64,000 nt of DNA, from NCBI GenBank assembly GCA_903828535.1, contig CAIKMN010000011.1:108652-172651 (forward strand), in the 5' to 3' direction. The notes below the pieces were generated by a model. That model was not told the origin of the DNA. It made no database searches and saw only the letters and a program-made list of their open reading frames with translations. This document shows, one piece after another, positions 10,532-22,840 of the stretch (its first letter is position 1; every line of letters starts with the position of its first letter). Source of the stretch: an uncultured Curvibacter sp. GTDB lineage: Bacteria > Pseudomonadota > Gammaproteobacteria > Burkholderiales > Burkholderiaceae_C. The position numbers were made by a program, and so were the translations under genes.

Positions 10532-11033
10532 GTTCAAAAAGTTTCTGACTTTCTTGGTTTTATTCAGCGCGATGGCGTTCGCTGGCATGGCCTTTGCCGC
10601 CGCCGTCGACGTCAACAAAGCGACCGATGCGGAGCTCGACAGCATCAAAGGCATCGGCCCCGCCATGTCCGGAAAAATCATCAAAGAACGCCAAAAAGCG
10701 CCCTTCAAAGATTGGACAGACTTCATTAACCGCACCAAGGGCATCGGCCCAGCGGCGGCCAAACGCTTTTCAGCGGAAGGTTTGAACGTCGCAGGCGCCC
10801 CTTACACCGAAGCCGCAGGGGAGGCCAGTAACAAATCGGCCTCCAAAAAGGCCACTCAAAAATCAGGCAAAACAGCGCCAACAACTGCAGCGTCTGGCAC
10901 GGCGGGGACCCCCTCAACCCCTGCCTCAACCCCTGCCTCATCACCAGCTTTATCCCCTGCAGCCAAAACCACTAAACCCTCGGCCACCCCCACCAACGCC
11001 GCCAACCCTTCCCCCACGCAAAAAACCAACTGA
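10530..11033 (+). CDS. ComEA-like helix-hairpin-helix protein, exported
   Basis: The protein has 167 residues. A Sec signal peptide (MFKKFLTFLVLFSAMAFAGMAFAAA) is followed by a ComEA-type double helix-hairpin-helix DNA-binding domain: VDVNKATDAELDSIKGIGPAMSGKI and then FINRTKGIGPAAAKRF. A Ser/Thr/Pro/Ala-rich low-complexity tail of about 75 residues completes it. In competence systems ComEA binds incoming DNA in the periplasm, but short proteins of this type are widespread and competence is not shown here. The start is ATG 10530 behind AGGGA; an in-frame TTG at 10524 is less likely. Expression may be restrained by the inverted repeat over its start. Confidence 0.8.
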   Translation: MFKKFLTFLVLFSAMAFAGMAFAAAVDVNKATDAELDSIKGIGPAMSGKIIKERQKAPFKDWTDFINRTKGIGPAAAKRFSAEGLNVAGAPYTEAAGEASNKSASKKATQKSGKTAPTTAASGTAGTPSTPASTPASSPALSPAAKTTKPSATPTNAANPSPTQKTN

Positions 11034-11048
11034 AACCAGGAAAACACC

Positions 11049-11477
11049 ATGAAAAAAACCACCCTCACTTTCATCGCTTGTGCCTTGGGCACCCTGACCT
11101 TGGGCGCTTGCACCCCCAAGGTGGATACCGCCAAAGCCAGCTATTGCAGCGCTGTCAACAATTACGCCGTCGCGGTGAACAACCTCAACAGTTTGCCCAG
11201 CACGGCCACGGTAGCCGATTACAACAAACTGCAATCACTGGTCAATCAGACCGGCAATGCCTTGGACAGCGCGGCCAGAACGTTGGACAAGTCCGAAGGC
11301 AAGGCCCTCTCGTCGACCAGCAAGCAATTTGAATCCGAGGTCAATAAAATAAAATCATCGGAAACCTTGGCGGACGCTCAAGTCAAAATCAAATCGGCTT
11401 CTGACTTGGCCATTGCTCAGTCACTGAAAATCACCGAAACGGATTGCTCGATCGGCGCCGACGCCAAGGCGAAATAA
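11049..11477 (+). CDS. Hypothetical lipoprotein
   Basis: No family was recognised. The 142-residue product starts with a lipoprotein signal (MKKTTLTFIACALGTLTLGAC) with lipobox LGAC and Cys21 as the acylation site. Residue 22 is Thr, not Asp, so outer-membrane sorting is expected. The mature part looks helical (NNYAVAVNNLNSL; LQSLVNQTGNALDSAARTLD) and includes two further cysteines that could pair. AGGAAA lies just upstream of the ATG. The 15-base distance from the comEA-like gene suggests one operon. Confidence 0.75.
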   Translation: MKKTTLTFIACALGTLTLGACTPKVDTAKASYCSAVNNYAVAVNNLNSLPSTATVADYNKLQSLVNQTGNALDSAARTLDKSEGKALSSTSKQFESEVNKIKSSETLADAQVKIKSASDLAIAQSLKITETDCSIGADAKAK

Positions 11478-11485
11478 GACTGAAC

Positions 11486-11511
11486 CACACCCGCCCGCCG
11501 CAGCGGGTGTG
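11486..11511 (+). terminator. Hairpin after the lipoprotein gene
   Basis: CACACCCGC (11486-11494) and GCGGGTGTG (11503-11511) pair perfectly around an 8-base loop, 9 bases after the stop. There is no T-run, so it may act as an mRNA 3' stabiliser or a weak terminator. Confidence 0.5.
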
Positions 11512-11589
11512 CCTTGCCGAGGCGGCGGCGGGCTAAAATGGACCTTTTAGATCCACCACCATGGGTCAAGGCCCATTTTTTCTTACACC

Positions 11590-13319
<1,730 letters not shown>

Positions 13320-13330
13320 AACCAGGGCGA

Positions 13331-14422
13331 TCAAAGCACGAGGGGTTCGGGCTCCAATCGAATGCCAAACCGCTCGTATACGCTGGTTTGAATGGCGCGC
13401 GCCAACGTCATGACTTCCCCACCGGTGACGGCGGTTTCACCTTGGCCTCGGTTGACCAAAACCAAGGCCTGTTTTTCATAAACACCGGCACGGCCAATTG
13501 ATTTGCCTTTCCAACCGCAGGCATCGATGAGCCAACCTGCGGCGAGTTTGATGCGGCCATCGTCCAAGTGGTAGTGCACAATCTTGGGGTCGCGCGCAAT
13601 GATGTCAGCGCACTGTTCGGGCGTCACAGTGGGGTTCTTGAAGAAACTGCCCGCATTGCCAATCTGCGCCGGGTCTGGTAACTTCGCACGGCGAATTTCG
13701 CAGACCCAATCGAAAATTTGTTGGGCAGAAGGCACGGCGTCCTGCTGGCCCTGTTCGCACTGTTCAGCTCGCCAAGCATCGCGCTTGCGTGTCAAATCCA
13801 GATAGTCCAAATCGGGCTTCCAGGTCTTGGGCAGTCGCATCCGCACCCGCAAAATGACGGCACGACCGGCCAAGCCCATACCGGGCTTCAAATCAGACTG
13901 GGGGGCGGGGTGCTTAAAAACCGAATCGCGGTATCCAAAACCACACTGGGCCGCGTTCAAGGTAAAGACCTGACCCGTCAACAAATCAAAGGCGTCTAAT
14001 GATTCGAATCGGTCTTGCAACTCAACCCCATAAGCCCCGATGTTTTGTACCGGGGCCGCGCCGACGGTGCCAGGAATCAAGGCCATGTTCTCCAAGCCGG
14101 GCAGGCCTTGAGCCACCGTCCAAGCCACCAGGTCGTGCCAAGATTCTCCCGCTCCGACCTCTACAAGATGGGCCTTGGGATCGTTATCGGGCAACAAGCG
14201 CAAACCCTTGATTTCCATTTTCAAAACCAAGGGTTTCACGTCCCCTGTAAAAACCAGATTAGAACCGCCACCGAGGACCAATTTCGGCACCTCTCTCAGC
14301 GCCTCATCGGCTGCCAAAGCTTGCAAATCGGCCTCGGATTGCACCCGCACCAAATTTTGGGCACGGGCCATGATGCCAAAGGTGTTGTAGGGCTGGAGGG
14401 AAACGTTTTTCTCGACTAACAT
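13331..14422 (-). CDS. murB: UDP-N-acetylenolpyruvoylglucosamine reductase
   Basis: This FAD enzyme reduces UDP-GlcNAc-enolpyruvate to UDP-MurNAc in peptidoglycan synthesis. Visible features are the FAD-binding VLGGGSNLVF near residue 50, PGTVGAAPVQNIGAYGVE, and the catalytic serine in NAGSFFKNP. The length of 363 and the C-terminal extension resemble E. coli MurB (type I). It is divergent from the downstream YajQ gene, with 32 bases between the starts. Confidence 0.95.
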   Translation of the reverse strand: MLVEKNVSLQPYNTFGIMARAQNLVRVQSEADLQALAADEALREVPKLVLGGGSNLVFTGDVKPLVLKMEIKGLRLLPDNDPKAHLVEVGAGESWHDLVAWTVAQGLPGLENMALIPGTVGAAPVQNIGAYGVELQDRFESLDAFDLLTGQVFTLNAAQCGFGYRDSVFKHPAPQSDLKPGMGLAGRAVILRVRMRLPKTWKPDLDYLDLTRKRDAWRAEQCEQGQQDAVPSAQQIFDWVCEIRRAKLPDPAQIGNAGSFFKNPTVTPEQCADIIARDPKIVHYHLDDGRIKLAAGWLIDACGWKGKSIGRAGVYEKQALVLVNRGQGETAVTGGEVMTLARAIQTSVYERFGIRLEPEPLVL

Positions 14423-14454
14423 CGCCCGAATTGTCCCTTCTTTTTTGAAACACC

Positions 14455-14940
14455 ATGCCCTCTTTTGATACTGTGCTCGAAGCCAACCTGGTTGAAGTTA
14501 AAAATGCCGTGGAAAACACGGCCAAAGAAATCGCCACGCGTTTCGACTTCAAAGGCACTTCAGCCGCCATTGAGCTGAAAGACAAAGAAATCACCTTATT
14601 CGGCGACGCCGAATTTCAGCTCACCCAAGTTGAAGATATTTTGCGCAACAAATTGACCAAGCGCGAGGTGGATGTGCGTTTCTTGGACATCGGCAAGGTC
14701 GAAAAAATCGGCGGCGACAAGGTCAAGCAGGTCGTCAAAGTGCGCAACGGCCTCGAGGGCGATGCAGCGAAGAAGATTCAAAAAGCCATCAAAGAAAGCA
14801 AGCTCAAAGTTCAAGCTGCTATCCAGGGCGATGCCGTTCGCGTGACCGGCGCCAAACGCGATGACCTACAAGCCGCCATGGCCCTGGTGCGCAAGGAAGT
14901 GGCCGACCTCCCTTTGAGTTTCAACAACTTCCGGGATTAA
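14455..14940 (+). CDS. YajQ family nucleotide-binding protein
   Basis: The 161-residue protein matches the YajQ/UPF0234 family across its length: [32 protein letters not shown], and the C-terminal [20 protein letters not shown]. Family members have two ferredoxin-like domains and have been reported to bind cyclic di-GMP or nucleotides; a Xanthomonas member acts as a transcription co-regulator. The role here is not shown. It stands alone, transcribed divergently from murB and convergently with plsY. Confidence 0.93.
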   Translation: MPSFDTVLEANLVEVKNAVENTAKEIATRFDFKGTSAAIELKDKEITLFGDAEFQLTQVEDILRNKLTKREVDVRFLDIGKVEKIGGDKVKQVVKVRNGLEGDAAKKIQKAIKESKLKVQAAIQGDAVRVTGAKRDDLQAAMALVRKEVADLPLSFNNFRD

Positions 14941-14982
14941 GGCGCTCAGTAAATCGGTCTTCACTCGGCCTTAAATGGATAA

Positions 14983-15022
14983 ATAAGGGGCATGAAATGG
15001 GATATTTCATCCCCCTCCTTAT
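14983..15022. terminator. Hairpin between convergent yajQ-type gene and plsY
   Basis: ATAAGGGG and ATGAAAT on the left pair with ATTTCAT and CCCCCTCCTTAT on the right, around a 5-base loop. It could terminate transcription from either side. Confidence 0.45.
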
Positions 15023-15678
15023 CAGCCCTTGCTGCCAATCTTGCTCTCCTGCCCCGAGATCAAGCGGGCCATGTTTTGGCGATGGCGCCAAATCAGCAAA
15101 GCCGACATGACCACCAAGGCCAGCGCCACTGGGGGCTCGGTTGACCAAAAAACGCCGTCGCCCAAGATGTAAATGAGCGGTGCAGCCAAGGCTGCCAACA
15201 ACGCAGACAAAGAAGAGTAGCGCCAAATAACCGCGGCCCCCAACCACACCGCGGCCACACAAAGGCCCAAAACCGCATCGACGCCAAGCAAAACGCCCAA
15301 TGCAGTGGCCACGCCTTTGCCACCTTCAAACTTAAAAAACACGGGGAACAGATGGCCCAAGAAAGCGGCCAAGGCCACCCCCGCTAACAAAAGACCCGGC
15401 TCGACGGCGCTGGCATCGGTGAAGGTGTCGGCCCAAACCCGCACCAAAAAAACCGGCAACCCGCCTTTTGCAGCGTCGAGCAACAAGGTCAAAACGGCGG
15501 CTATTTTGTTACCCGATCGCAGGACATTCGTGGCACCGGGGTTTTTCGAACCGTAGCTGCGTGGGTCGTTCAACCCCATCAGCCGGCTGACCAGCACCGC
15601 AAAAGACAAAGAACCCATCAGATAACCAAGCACCGGCGCCAGCCACAAAGCCCAGAGCGGCATTTGAACATTCACCAT
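15022..15678 (-). CDS. plsY: Acyl-phosphate:glycerol-3-phosphate acyltransferase
   Basis: PlsY is an integral inner-membrane enzyme that makes lysophosphatidate from acyl-phosphate. The 218-residue product has about five membrane segments. It also has the three cytosolic motifs: [14 protein letters not shown] near residue 40, [13 protein letters not shown] near 110, and a C-terminal [13 protein letters not shown] loop. The length is normal for the family. It ends next to a shared hairpin with the YajQ gene and begins 3 bases from the end of the aldo/keto reductase gene, so the two are probably cotranscribed. Confidence 0.94.
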   Translation of the reverse strand: MVNVQMPLWALWLAPVLGYLMGSLSFAVLVSRLMGLNDPRSYGSKNPGATNVLRSGNKIAAVLTLLLDAAKGGLPVFLVRVWADTFTDASAVEPGLLLAGVALAAFLGHLFPVFFKFEGGKGVATALGVLLGVDAVLGLCVAAVWLGAAVIWRYSSLSALLAALAAPLIYILGDGVFWSTEPPVALALVVMSALLIWRHRQNMARLISGQESKIGSKG

Positions 15679-15681
15679 GTT

Positions 15682-16743
15682 TTAAATCGCCAAGTCGCGG
15701 TCTTGCCAACGGATGGCGTCGATGGCGCTCAGCACCTCTTTAGACAAAGTCGTGCCCCAAGCGTCCAAATCTTCGTCGAGCTGCGCCATCGAAGTCACAC
15801 CAATGATGGTGCTGGCCACTTGCCACTTGGTGTAGCAAAACGCCAACGCCAATTGAGTGGGGGTCAGTCCGTTTTCACGTGCCAAGTCGTTGTATCGCTT
15901 GGCGGAGCGGAGCGCGTCGTCGCGACCCCAGCGTTGTTTGCGAACCGATTCGTATTTGGCGATGCGGGCGTCTTGTGGTGCGTTGGGGCCCGTGGTGCCG
16001 GCTTCATCGTACTTGCCCGTCAACAAACCAAAACCCAGGGGGGAATAAGCCAACAAGCCCACCTCCAAACGGTGGCAGGTTTCGTCCAAGCCATTTTCAA
16101 AACTGCGGTTAATCAGGCAATACGGGTTTTGTGTGCTGACAATGCGTGGCAATCCCTGCTCTTGCGCCAATCGCACAAATTCGTGAACACCGTAAGGGGT
16201 CTCGTTGGAGAGGCCAATGTGGCGAATCTTGCCGGCTTTGACCAATTGCCCCAAGGTTTCCAGCTGCTCCAAAATTGGGGTGGCCGTATTCTCTTTCTTC
16301 GGGTCGTAATACAGACCGCCAAACATCGGCACGTGGCGCTCAGGCCAATGGATTTGATAGAGGTCGATGACGTCGGTTTTCAAGCGCTTGAGGCTGGCTT
16401 CACACGAGGCCACGATGTCCGCGGACGTCATGCCTTGACCTGACCGCACCCAAGGCATGCCGCGCGAGGGGCCGGCCACCTTGGAGGCCAAGACGATTTT
16501 TTGCCGATTGGCAGGGTTTTTGGCCAACCAATGACCGATGATGGTTTCAGTGGCGCCGTAGGTTTCGGCCTTGGTGGGCACCGCATAAATTTCAGCGGTG
16601 TCCCAAAAATTAACGCCGCGCTCCAAGGCCCGGTCCATGATGGCATGGGCATCCGCCTCGTTCACTTGCTCGCCAAAAGTCATGGTGCCCAGACAAATGG
16701 GGGTGACTTGCAAATCGCTTTTGCCTAAAGAGAGTGTTTTCAT
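15682..16743 (-). CDS. Aldo/keto reductase, Tas-like
   Basis: It is an NADP(H)-dependent TIM-barrel reductase of the Tas/YdjG group, with 353 residues. The catalytic tetrad elements can be seen: Asp and Tyr in NFWDTAEIYAVP, Lys in IVLASKV and His in IDLYQIHWPER. The C-terminal TIIGVTSMAQLDEDLDAW is the cofactor phosphate region. I chose ATG 16743 (MKTLSLGKSDLQVTPI), which matches the family; the frame also runs on to 16800. The substrate is unknown. In E. coli, tas was found as a tyrosine-auxotrophy suppressor, but this copy is not next to tyrA. Confidence 0.9.
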   Translation of the reverse strand: MKTLSLGKSDLQVTPICLGTMTFGEQVNEADAHAIMDRALERGVNFWDTAEIYAVPTKAETYGATETIIGHWLAKNPANRQKIVLASKVAGPSRGMPWVRSGQGMTSADIVASCEASLKRLKTDVIDLYQIHWPERHVPMFGGLYYDPKKENTATPILEQLETLGQLVKAGKIRHIGLSNETPYGVHEFVRLAQEQGLPRIVSTQNPYCLINRSFENGLDETCHRLEVGLLAYSPLGFGLLTGKYDEAGTTGPNAPQDARIAKYESVRKQRWGRDDALRSAKRYNDLARENGLTPTQLALAFCYTKWQVASTIIGVTSMAQLDEDLDAWGTTLSKEVLSAIDAIRWQDRDLAI

Positions 16744-16803
16744 GGTGACAGATGAAGTGGATTGACGCCCCCAAGTGTAAGGGGCAGTCGATAAGATCAC
16801 CGC

Positions 16804-17775
16804 ATGTCAAAAGTCTCCTCCTTAACACCGCCATCGATGACAACAGCCCGCTACCAACCCCGACAAGTTTCACAAAGCCAATGGGTGTCGTTGCGGGGTC
16901 ATCAGTACCACGTTCGCCAATGGGGCAGCCCCGACCACGCCAGTGCCAACCTGCCTCCGCTGGTCATGGTGCACGGCTGGATGGATGTGGCGGCGTCTTA
17001 TCAATTTGTCGTCGATGCACTCAAGCAAGACCGCTGGGTGCTGGCCCCGGATTGGCGCGGTTTTGGTGAAACAACAGGCCCCTATTGCGACCACTATGTG
17101 TTCGCCGATTATTTGGCCGACTTGGACTTTTTATTGGACCATTTCGTGGGCGACCGCCTCATTGACTTGGTTGGCCACAGCATGGGCGGGAACATCGCCA
17201 TGATGTACAGCGGTGCTCGGCCTGAGCGCATTCGCCGGCTTGTCAACTTGGAGGGTTTTGGCTTGGCGCAAACCAAACCGGAACATTCCCCTGCCCGTTA
17301 TGCGGAGTGGATGGGTGAGTTAAAAACCCTGCACCGCGGGGAAATGGACCTCAAAACCTACCCCAGCCTCGAGGCCGTCGCCGCGCGCTTGGTCAAAACC
17401 AACCCACGCCTGAGCCAAGACAAAGCCTTGTGGTTGGCGGCCCATTGGTCGGAGCCCGTGGCGGGTGACAGCAACGCACCGGCTTTCCGCATTCGAGGCG
17501 AGGCCGCGCACAAAGTGATCAGTGCCCAGTTGTATAAGGTCGAAGAAGCCTTGGCTTTGTACCAAAACATCAGCGCGCCCGTTTTGGTGGTGGAAGCCAG
17601 CGACGACAGCTTGAGTCAATGGTGGAAGGGCAAGTTCACCCTAGAGGAATTCCACCAGCGCTTAAAACACGTGCGCCAATGCCGTGTTGAAGTGGTGCCC
17701 GACTCTGGCCACATGATGCACCACGATCAACCGGATTACTTGGCTCGGCTGATCGAGTCCTTCTTAGCCGATTGA
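16804..17775 (+). CDS. Alpha/beta hydrolase
   Basis: The 323-residue protein has an alpha/beta-hydrolase fold. Visible elements are the oxyanion-hole segment VMVHGWMDVAASY near residue 55, the nucleophile elbow GHSMGGN with Ser about 130, and the catalytic His in VPDSGHMMHHDQPD near the C-terminus. The WRGFGET motif follows the usual strand-4 position. The natural substrate cannot be told from sequence. A second in-frame ATG at 16837 (MTTARYQPR) could be the true start. The gene is divergent from the aldo/keto reductase. Confidence 0.85.
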   Translation: MSKVSSLTPPSMTTARYQPRQVSQSQWVSLRGHQYHVRQWGSPDHASANLPPLVMVHGWMDVAASYQFVVDALKQDRWVLAPDWRGFGETTGPYCDHYVFADYLADLDFLLDHFVGDRLIDLVGHSMGGNIAMMYSGARPERIRRLVNLEGFGLAQTKPEHSPARYAEWMGELKTLHRGEMDLKTYPSLEAVAARLVKTNPRLSQDKALWLAAHWSEPVAGDSNAPAFRIRGEAAHKVISAQLYKVEEALALYQNISAPVLVVEASDDSLSQWWKGKFTLEEFHQRLKHVRQCRVEVVPDSGHMMHHDQPDYLARLIESFLAD

Positions 17776-17917
17776 TTCAAAACCCATTGAACGGGCTGCC
17801 CTCCAAAGTTTGGCAGGGGTGGCGGGGTGGGCTGGAAAAATTGAAGTTCGGCCGTCATACGCAGGACAGCAGTCCATGAGAAAATAGCCCTTTTTGAAGA
17901 ACAACAAGGATTTCATC

Positions 17918-19022
17918 ATGGAAGCAGAACGCGTCAACCTCATTGGCACCACCTTGGCCGACCTCAGCCGCCGCACGGTCGACCTCCGGGGGTATCTTTG
18001 ACTACGATGCCAAAGCCGACCGCCTGCGCACGGTGATTGCTTCGCTGGAAGACCCCAGCGTTTGGAACGACCCGAAAAAAGCCCAAGAGCTCTCAAAAGA
18101 AAAAAAAGCCCTGGATGACATTGTCTTGGTGCTCGAGCGCCTGAACACCGAGCTGTCCGACAACACCGAGTTGTACGACATGTCCAAAGAGGAAGGCGAC
18201 ATCGCTGGCCTTGAAACCTTGGAAACCGAGTGCATCAAGCTGAGCGAAACCATCGAAGGCCTGGAATTCCGCCGCATGTTCAACCAACCGGCCGACCCCA
18301 GCCCCTGCTTTTTAGACTTGCAAGCCGGCGCCGGCGGCACCGAGGCCTGTGACTGGGCCAGCATGTTGCTTCGCCAATACCTCAAATACGCCGAACGCAA
18401 AGGCTTCAAAGTCACCGTTGAAGACGAAACCCCCGGCGACGTTGCCGGCATCAAAAGCGCCACCATCAAGGTGGAGGGTGAATATGCTTTTGGCTTGCTT
18501 CGCACCGAAACGGGCGTCCACCGCTTGGTGCGGAAATCCCCCTTCGACTCGTCGGGAGGTCGCCACACCAGCTTTGCCAGCGTGTTTGTTTACCCTGAAG
18601 TCGACGATTCAATTGAAATCGACATCAACCCTGCCGATGTGCGCACCGATACCTTCCGCGCCAGTGGGGCGGGCGGCCAGCACATCAACAAAACCGACTC
18701 CGCCGTTCGTTTGACCCACATTCCCACGGGCATCGTGGTGCAGTGCCAAGACGGTCGCAGCCAACACAGCAACCGAGATGTGGCTTGGAAGCGCCTGCGC
18801 TCTAGGCTTTATGACTTTGAAATGCGAAAACGCATGGAAGAGCAACAAAAACTAGAAGACACCAAGACCGATGTGGGCTGGGGCCATCAAATCCGCAGCT
18901 ACGTGCTGGACCAAAGCCGCATCAAAGACCTGCGCACCAACGTCGAAATTTCCAACACCCAAAAAGTGTTGGACGGCGATTTGGATGCCTTCATTGCCGC
19001 TTCCTTGAAACAAGGCGTTTGA
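17918..19022 (+). CDS. prfB: Peptide chain release factor 2 with programmed +1 frameshift
   Basis: RF2 ends translation at UGA and UAA. Synthesis starts at ATG 17918 and reads 27 codons to an in-frame TGA at 17999-18001. It continues in the +1 frame from GAC at 18000, giving join(17918..17998, 18000..19022) and 367 residues. The second frame carries the RF2 stop-codon recognition tripeptide SPF ([10 protein letters not shown]) and the catalytic GGQ loop ([15 protein letters not shown]). Low RF2 favours the shift, so the gene is autoregulated. Lengths agree with E. coli (365). Here pepN follows, not lysS. Confidence 0.97.
17988..18002 (+). other. prfB programmed frameshift element
   Basis: An SD-like G-run (GGGGG, 17988-17992) sits three bases before the slippery CTT TGA C (17996-18002). 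This is the classic RF2 arrangement: the internal SD pairs with 16S rRNA and the in-frame UGA is slow when RF2 is scarce. Confidence 0.95.
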
Positions 19023-19041
19023 CGCTTTAACGAAAGAAACC

Positions 19042-21768
19042 ATGATTCGCGAAGGACAGGCCACGGCCATTTCCCGTGCTGACTACACCGCCCCAGCCTA
19101 TTGGATCGATCAGGTCGAGTTGACCTTTGACCTCGACCCCGCCAAAACCCGGGTGCTCAATAAAATGACCCTGCGCCGCAACCCCGAGGTGGCTGCGCAA
19201 GCCTTGCGTTTGAATGGCGAAGCGTTGAACTTGGCGCGGGTCTTGGTCAACGGCCAAGGGACGAGTTTCAAAATGGACGGCAACCATTTGGTGCTGGAAA
19301 GCCTGCCCGAGGGCCACGAGCCCTTCTCGCTGGAAATCTTCACGACCTGCCAGCCTGCCAAAAACACCAAGTTGATGGGTTTGTACACCAGCAACGACTC
19401 GTTTTTCACCCAATGCGAAGCCGAAGGTTTTCGACGCATCACCTACTTCTTGGACCGTCCGGATGTGATGGCCCTTTACACCGTGACGTTGCGGGCGGAC
19501 AAGGCCAAATTCCCGGTTTTGTTGTCCAACGGCAACTTGGTCGATTCAGGTGACTTGGACGAAGGCCGTCACTTTGCCAAATGGGTAGACCCGCACAAGA
19601 AACCTTGCTATTTGTTCGCCTTGGTCGCAGGCAAGTTGGTGGCGCGTGAGCAACGCATCCGCTCGCGCTCAGGTCAAGACCATTTGCTGCAGGTGTTCGT
19701 GCGCCCCGGCGATTTGGACAAAACCGAGCACGCCATGAACTCGCTCATGGCCTCGGTGGCTTGGGACGAGGCCCGCTTTGGCCTGCCGCTGGATTTGGAG
19801 CGCTTCATGATCGTTGCGACCTCCGACTTCAACATGGGCGCCATGGAAAACAAGGGCCTGAATATTTTCAACACGAAGTATGTGTTGGCCAGTCAAACCA
19901 CGGCCACCGACGCCGATTTTGCGAACATTGAAAGCGTGGTCGGCCACGAGTATTTCCACAACTGGACAGGCAACCGAATCACCTGCCGCGACTGGTTTCA
20001 ACTCTCGTTGAAAGAAGGTCTGACGGTTTTCCGCGACCAAGAATTCAGCCAAGACCTGGCCGGCAGCCCCTCGGCCCGCGCCGTTAAACGCATCGAAGAT
20101 GTCCGCGTCTTGCGCACGGCGCAATTCCCAGAAGACGCCGGCCCGATGGCCCACCCCGTGCGGCCTGACAGCTACATCGAGATCAACAACTTCTACACCG
20201 TCACCATTTACGAAAAAGGTGCCGAGGTGGTTCGCATGATGCAAACCTTGGTGGGCCGAGCCGGTTTTGCCAAGGGCATGAAGTTGTATTTCGAGCGCCA
20301 CGATGGCCAAGCGGTGACCTGTGACGATTTTGTTCAAGCCATTGCCGACTCGAATCCGGCGTCTGAATTGGCGCGTCGATTGCCCCAGTTCAAACTTTGG
20401 TACAGCCAAGCCGGCACGCCTGTTTTGAGCGCCACGGGCACCTACGACGCCGAGCAAAAAACCTACACCTTGAACTTCCAACAAGTCTGCTCGCCGACGC
20501 CGGGACAAAGTGAAAAATCGCCCTTCTTGTTGCCCTTGAACCTCGGCTTGCTGAGCCCGTCCGGTGAGGCATTGCCTTTGCAGTTGGCCGGCTGGCCAGA
20601 TGCCCAAACCGGTACCGGGCAATTTGTGCTGACCCAAGCGAACGAGCGCTTGACTTTCGTCAACGTGCCCGTGGCGCCCGTTCCGTCCTTGTTGCGCGAG
20701 TTCTCAGCGCCAGTGGTCTTGGTCTATGACTACAGTGATGCCGAGTTGCTGACCTTGCTGGCCCACGACACCGACCCCTTCAACCGCTGGGAAGCCGGCC
20801 AACGCTTGGCGGTGAACCGCGCCTTAAAGGCCATTCATGCTGGCTCCTCGCCTGGGGCCGAACCCTCGGCGCCCATCGACGTGCTCGACGAGCCTTTCTT
20901 GAACGCCATGCGCCAAATTTTGCGAGACCCTGCGCTGGATGCTGCCTTCAAAGAGTTGGTCTTGACGCTGCCCTCTGAAACTTATTTGGCCGAACAAATC
21001 GAGGAAGTCGATCCGCAGCGGGTTCATGCCGTGCGTCAAGCCATGCGCGAACAAATGGCGGTGGCCTTGCACGACGATTGGGTCGCCACCTACCAGGCCC
21101 ATCAAGACAGCGGCGTCTACAAGCCGGACACCACTTCCAGTGGGCGCCGCGCTTTGACCGGAATGGCCCTGATGCATTTGTGCTTGGCGGCCTCTTTGAC
21201 AGCGCCGGGCACGTCCAATGCCGTTAACCCTTGGCCAGGCAAGGCATTTCAACGCTTTAAAGACGCCGCCAACATGACCGACCGTTTCAACGCCTTGAGT
21301 GCGTTGGTGGTCAGCGGTCATGACTTGGCACAAGACGCTTTGTCGCGCTTTCACAGCCTGTTCAAGTCCGAAGCCTTGGTCATTGACAAATGGTTTGCCT
21401 TGCAAGCCAGCACCCCCGACCAGGACGGCCACGTGCTGCCCCTCGTTCGTGGCCTGATGCAACACCCCGACTTCAACCTGCTGAACCCAAACCGGGCCCG
21501 CAGTTTGATTTTTAGCTTTTGCAATGCCAACCCCGCGGCCTTCCACCGCCGTGATGCGGCCGGCTATGTTTTCTGGGCCGAGCGCGTGATGGAACTGGAC
21601 GCCATCAACCCGCAAGTCGCAGCCCGCTTGGCGCGTGCCTTGGACCGCTGGCAAAAGCTGGCCGAGCCCTATCGCAGCGCCGCCCGCGAAGCCATTTCAA
21701 GAGTCGCAGCCAAGACCGATTTGAGCAACGATGTGCGTGAAGTGGTCAGCCGGGCTTTGAAAGATTGA
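19042..21768 (+). CDS. pepN: Aminopeptidase N (M1 metallopeptidase)
   Basis: This cytosolic zinc aminopeptidase removes N-terminal residues from peptides. The 908-residue product has the exopeptidase motif GAMEN near residue 268 (NMGAMENKG). The zinc site [13 protein letters not shown] lies near residue 302, with the downstream Glu in [12 protein letters not shown]. The C-terminal DUF3458-type superhelix occupies the last ~450 residues. The length is close to E. coli PepN (870). The ATG lies 19 bases after prfB and the genes are probably cotranscribed. Confidence 0.96.
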   Translation: MIREGQATAISRADYTAPAYWIDQVELTFDLDPAKTRVLNKMTLRRNPEVAAQALRLNGEALNLARVLVNGQGTSFKMDGNHLVLESLPEGHEPFSLEIFTTCQPAKNTKLMGLYTSNDSFFTQCEAEGFRRITYFLDRPDVMALYTVTLRADKAKFPVLLSNGNLVDSGDLDEGRHFAKWVDPHKKPCYLFALVAGKLVAREQRIRSRSGQDHLLQVFVRPGDLDKTEHAMNSLMASVAWDEARFGLPLDLERFMIVATSDFNMGAMENKGLNIFNTKYVLASQTTATDADFANIESVVGHEYFHNWTGNRITCRDWFQLSLKEGLTVFRDQEFSQDLAGSPSARAVKRIEDVRVLRTAQFPEDAGPMAHPVRPDSYIEINNFYTVTIYEKGAEVVRMMQTLVGRAGFAKGMKLYFERHDGQAVTCDDFVQAIADSNPASELARRLPQFKLWYSQAGTPVLSATGTYDAEQKTYTLNFQQVCSPTPGQSEKSPFLLPLNLGLLSPSGEALPLQLAGWPDAQTGTGQFVLTQANERLTFVNVPVAPVPSLLREFSAPVVLVYDYSDAELLTLLAHDTDPFNRWEAGQRLAVNRALKAIHAGSSPGAEPSAPIDVLDEPFLNAMRQILRDPALDAAFKELVLTLPSETYLAEQIEEVDPQRVHAVRQAMREQMAVALHDDWVATYQAHQDSGVYKPDTTSSGRRALTGMALMHLCLAASLTAPGTSNAVNPWPGKAFQRFKDAANMTDRFNALSALVVSGHDLAQDALSRFHSLFKSEALVIDKWFALQASTPDQDGHVLPLVRGLMQHPDFNLLNPNRARSLIFSFCNANPAAFHRRDAAGYVFWAERVMELDAINPQVAARLARALDRWQKLAEPYRSAAREAISRVAAKTDLSNDVREVVSRALKD

Positions 21769-21826
21769 GCTGATCCCGATTCACTTTAGCCCTTTGAACG
21801 TTCCCCATTTTCATTTTTATTCCACC

Positions 21827-22840
21827 ATGAGCCACCCAAAAAACATCAGCCTCACGCGCTACTTAATTGAACTTCAACGCAGTGACAACCTCATTCCGAG
21901 CGAATTGCGCTTGTTGCTTGAAGTGGTGGCACGGGCTTGCAAAAGCATCAGCCATGCGGTGAACAAAGGTGCTTTGGGAGGGGTTCTTGGCAGTGCCGAA
22001 AGCGAAAACGTGCAGGGCGAGATTCAAAAGAAACTCGACATCATTGCCAATGAAGTGCTGATTGAAGCCAATGAATGGGGCGGTCACTTGGCGGCCATGG
22101 CGTCGGAAGAAATGGACGACATTTATCCCGTTCCCAATCGCTACCCACAAGGCGAATACCTGCTGCTGTTTGATCCTTTGGACGGCTCGAGCAACATCGA
22201 TGTGAACGTCAGCATTGGCACGATTTTCAGCGTTCTGAAAAAGCCCGAAGGGGGTGCACTTGTCTGTAAGGAAGACTTTTTGCAAAGCGGCGCTCAACAA
22301 GTGGCCGCGGGGTACTGCGTCTACGGCCCGCAAACCACCTTGGTTTTGACCGTTGGTCAAGGAGTTGTGGCCTTCACGCTGGACCGCGAGCAAGGCTCAT
22401 TTGTCTTGACTCAAGACCAATTCAAGATTCCCGAAGACACGCAAGAATTCGCCATCAACATGAGCAACATGCGCCATTGGGACGAACCCGTGAAACGCTA
22501 TGTGGACGAGTGCCTGCAAGGCACAGAAGGCCCGCGCGGCAAAAACTTCAACATGCGTTGGATCGCCAGCATGGTGGCGGATGTCCACCGCATTCTGACC
22601 CGCGGCGGCGTCTTCATGTACCCCTGGGACCGACGTGAACCGAACAAAGCCGGCAAGCTGCGTTTAATGTACGAAGCCAACCCGATGTCGTGGATCATTG
22701 AGCAAGCGGGTGGTGCTTCAACCAATGGCCGCGAACGCATCTTGGACCTTCAGCCCACTCAACTGCACGAGCGTGTCAGTGTGGTGTTGGGTTCTAAAAA
22801 CGAAGTCGAGCGCATCACGGCTTATCACCGCGGCGCTTGA
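21827..22840 (+). CDS. fbp: Fructose-1,6-bisphosphatase class 1
   Basis: It hydrolyses fructose 1,6-bisphosphate in gluconeogenesis, and in the Calvin cycle if one is present. The 337-residue protein carries [15 protein letters not shown], the metal/phosphate site near residue 115, and [18 protein letters not shown] near the substrate loop. The start ATG 21827 ([13 protein letters not shown]) agrees with the family; the frame is open slightly further upstream but that part is unlike the family. Its 3' end overlaps the convergent TPR/ATP-grasp gene by 16 bases. No other Calvin-cycle genes are in the window. Confidence 0.95.
   Translation: MSHPKNISLTRYLIELQRSDNLIPSELRLLLEVVARACKSISHAVNKGALGGVLGSAESENVQGEIQKKLDIIANEVLIEANEWGGHLAAMASEEMDDIYPVPNRYPQGEYLLLFDPLDGSSNIDVNVSIGTIFSVLKKPEGGALVCKEDFLQSGAQQVAAGYCVYGPQTTLVLTVGQGVVAFTLDREQGSFVLTQDQFKIPEDTQEFAINMSNMRHWDEPVKRYVDECLQGTEGPRGKNFNMRWIASMVADVHRILTRGGVFMYPWDRREPNKAGKLRLMYEANPMSWIIEQAGGASTNGRERILDLQPTQLHERVSVVLGSKNEVERITAYHRGA

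Noticed and set aside
11511..11540. Sigma-70 promoter before ppnP (TTGCCG...TAAAAT)
   Set aside because: The spacer is only 14 bp, too short for a normal promoter.
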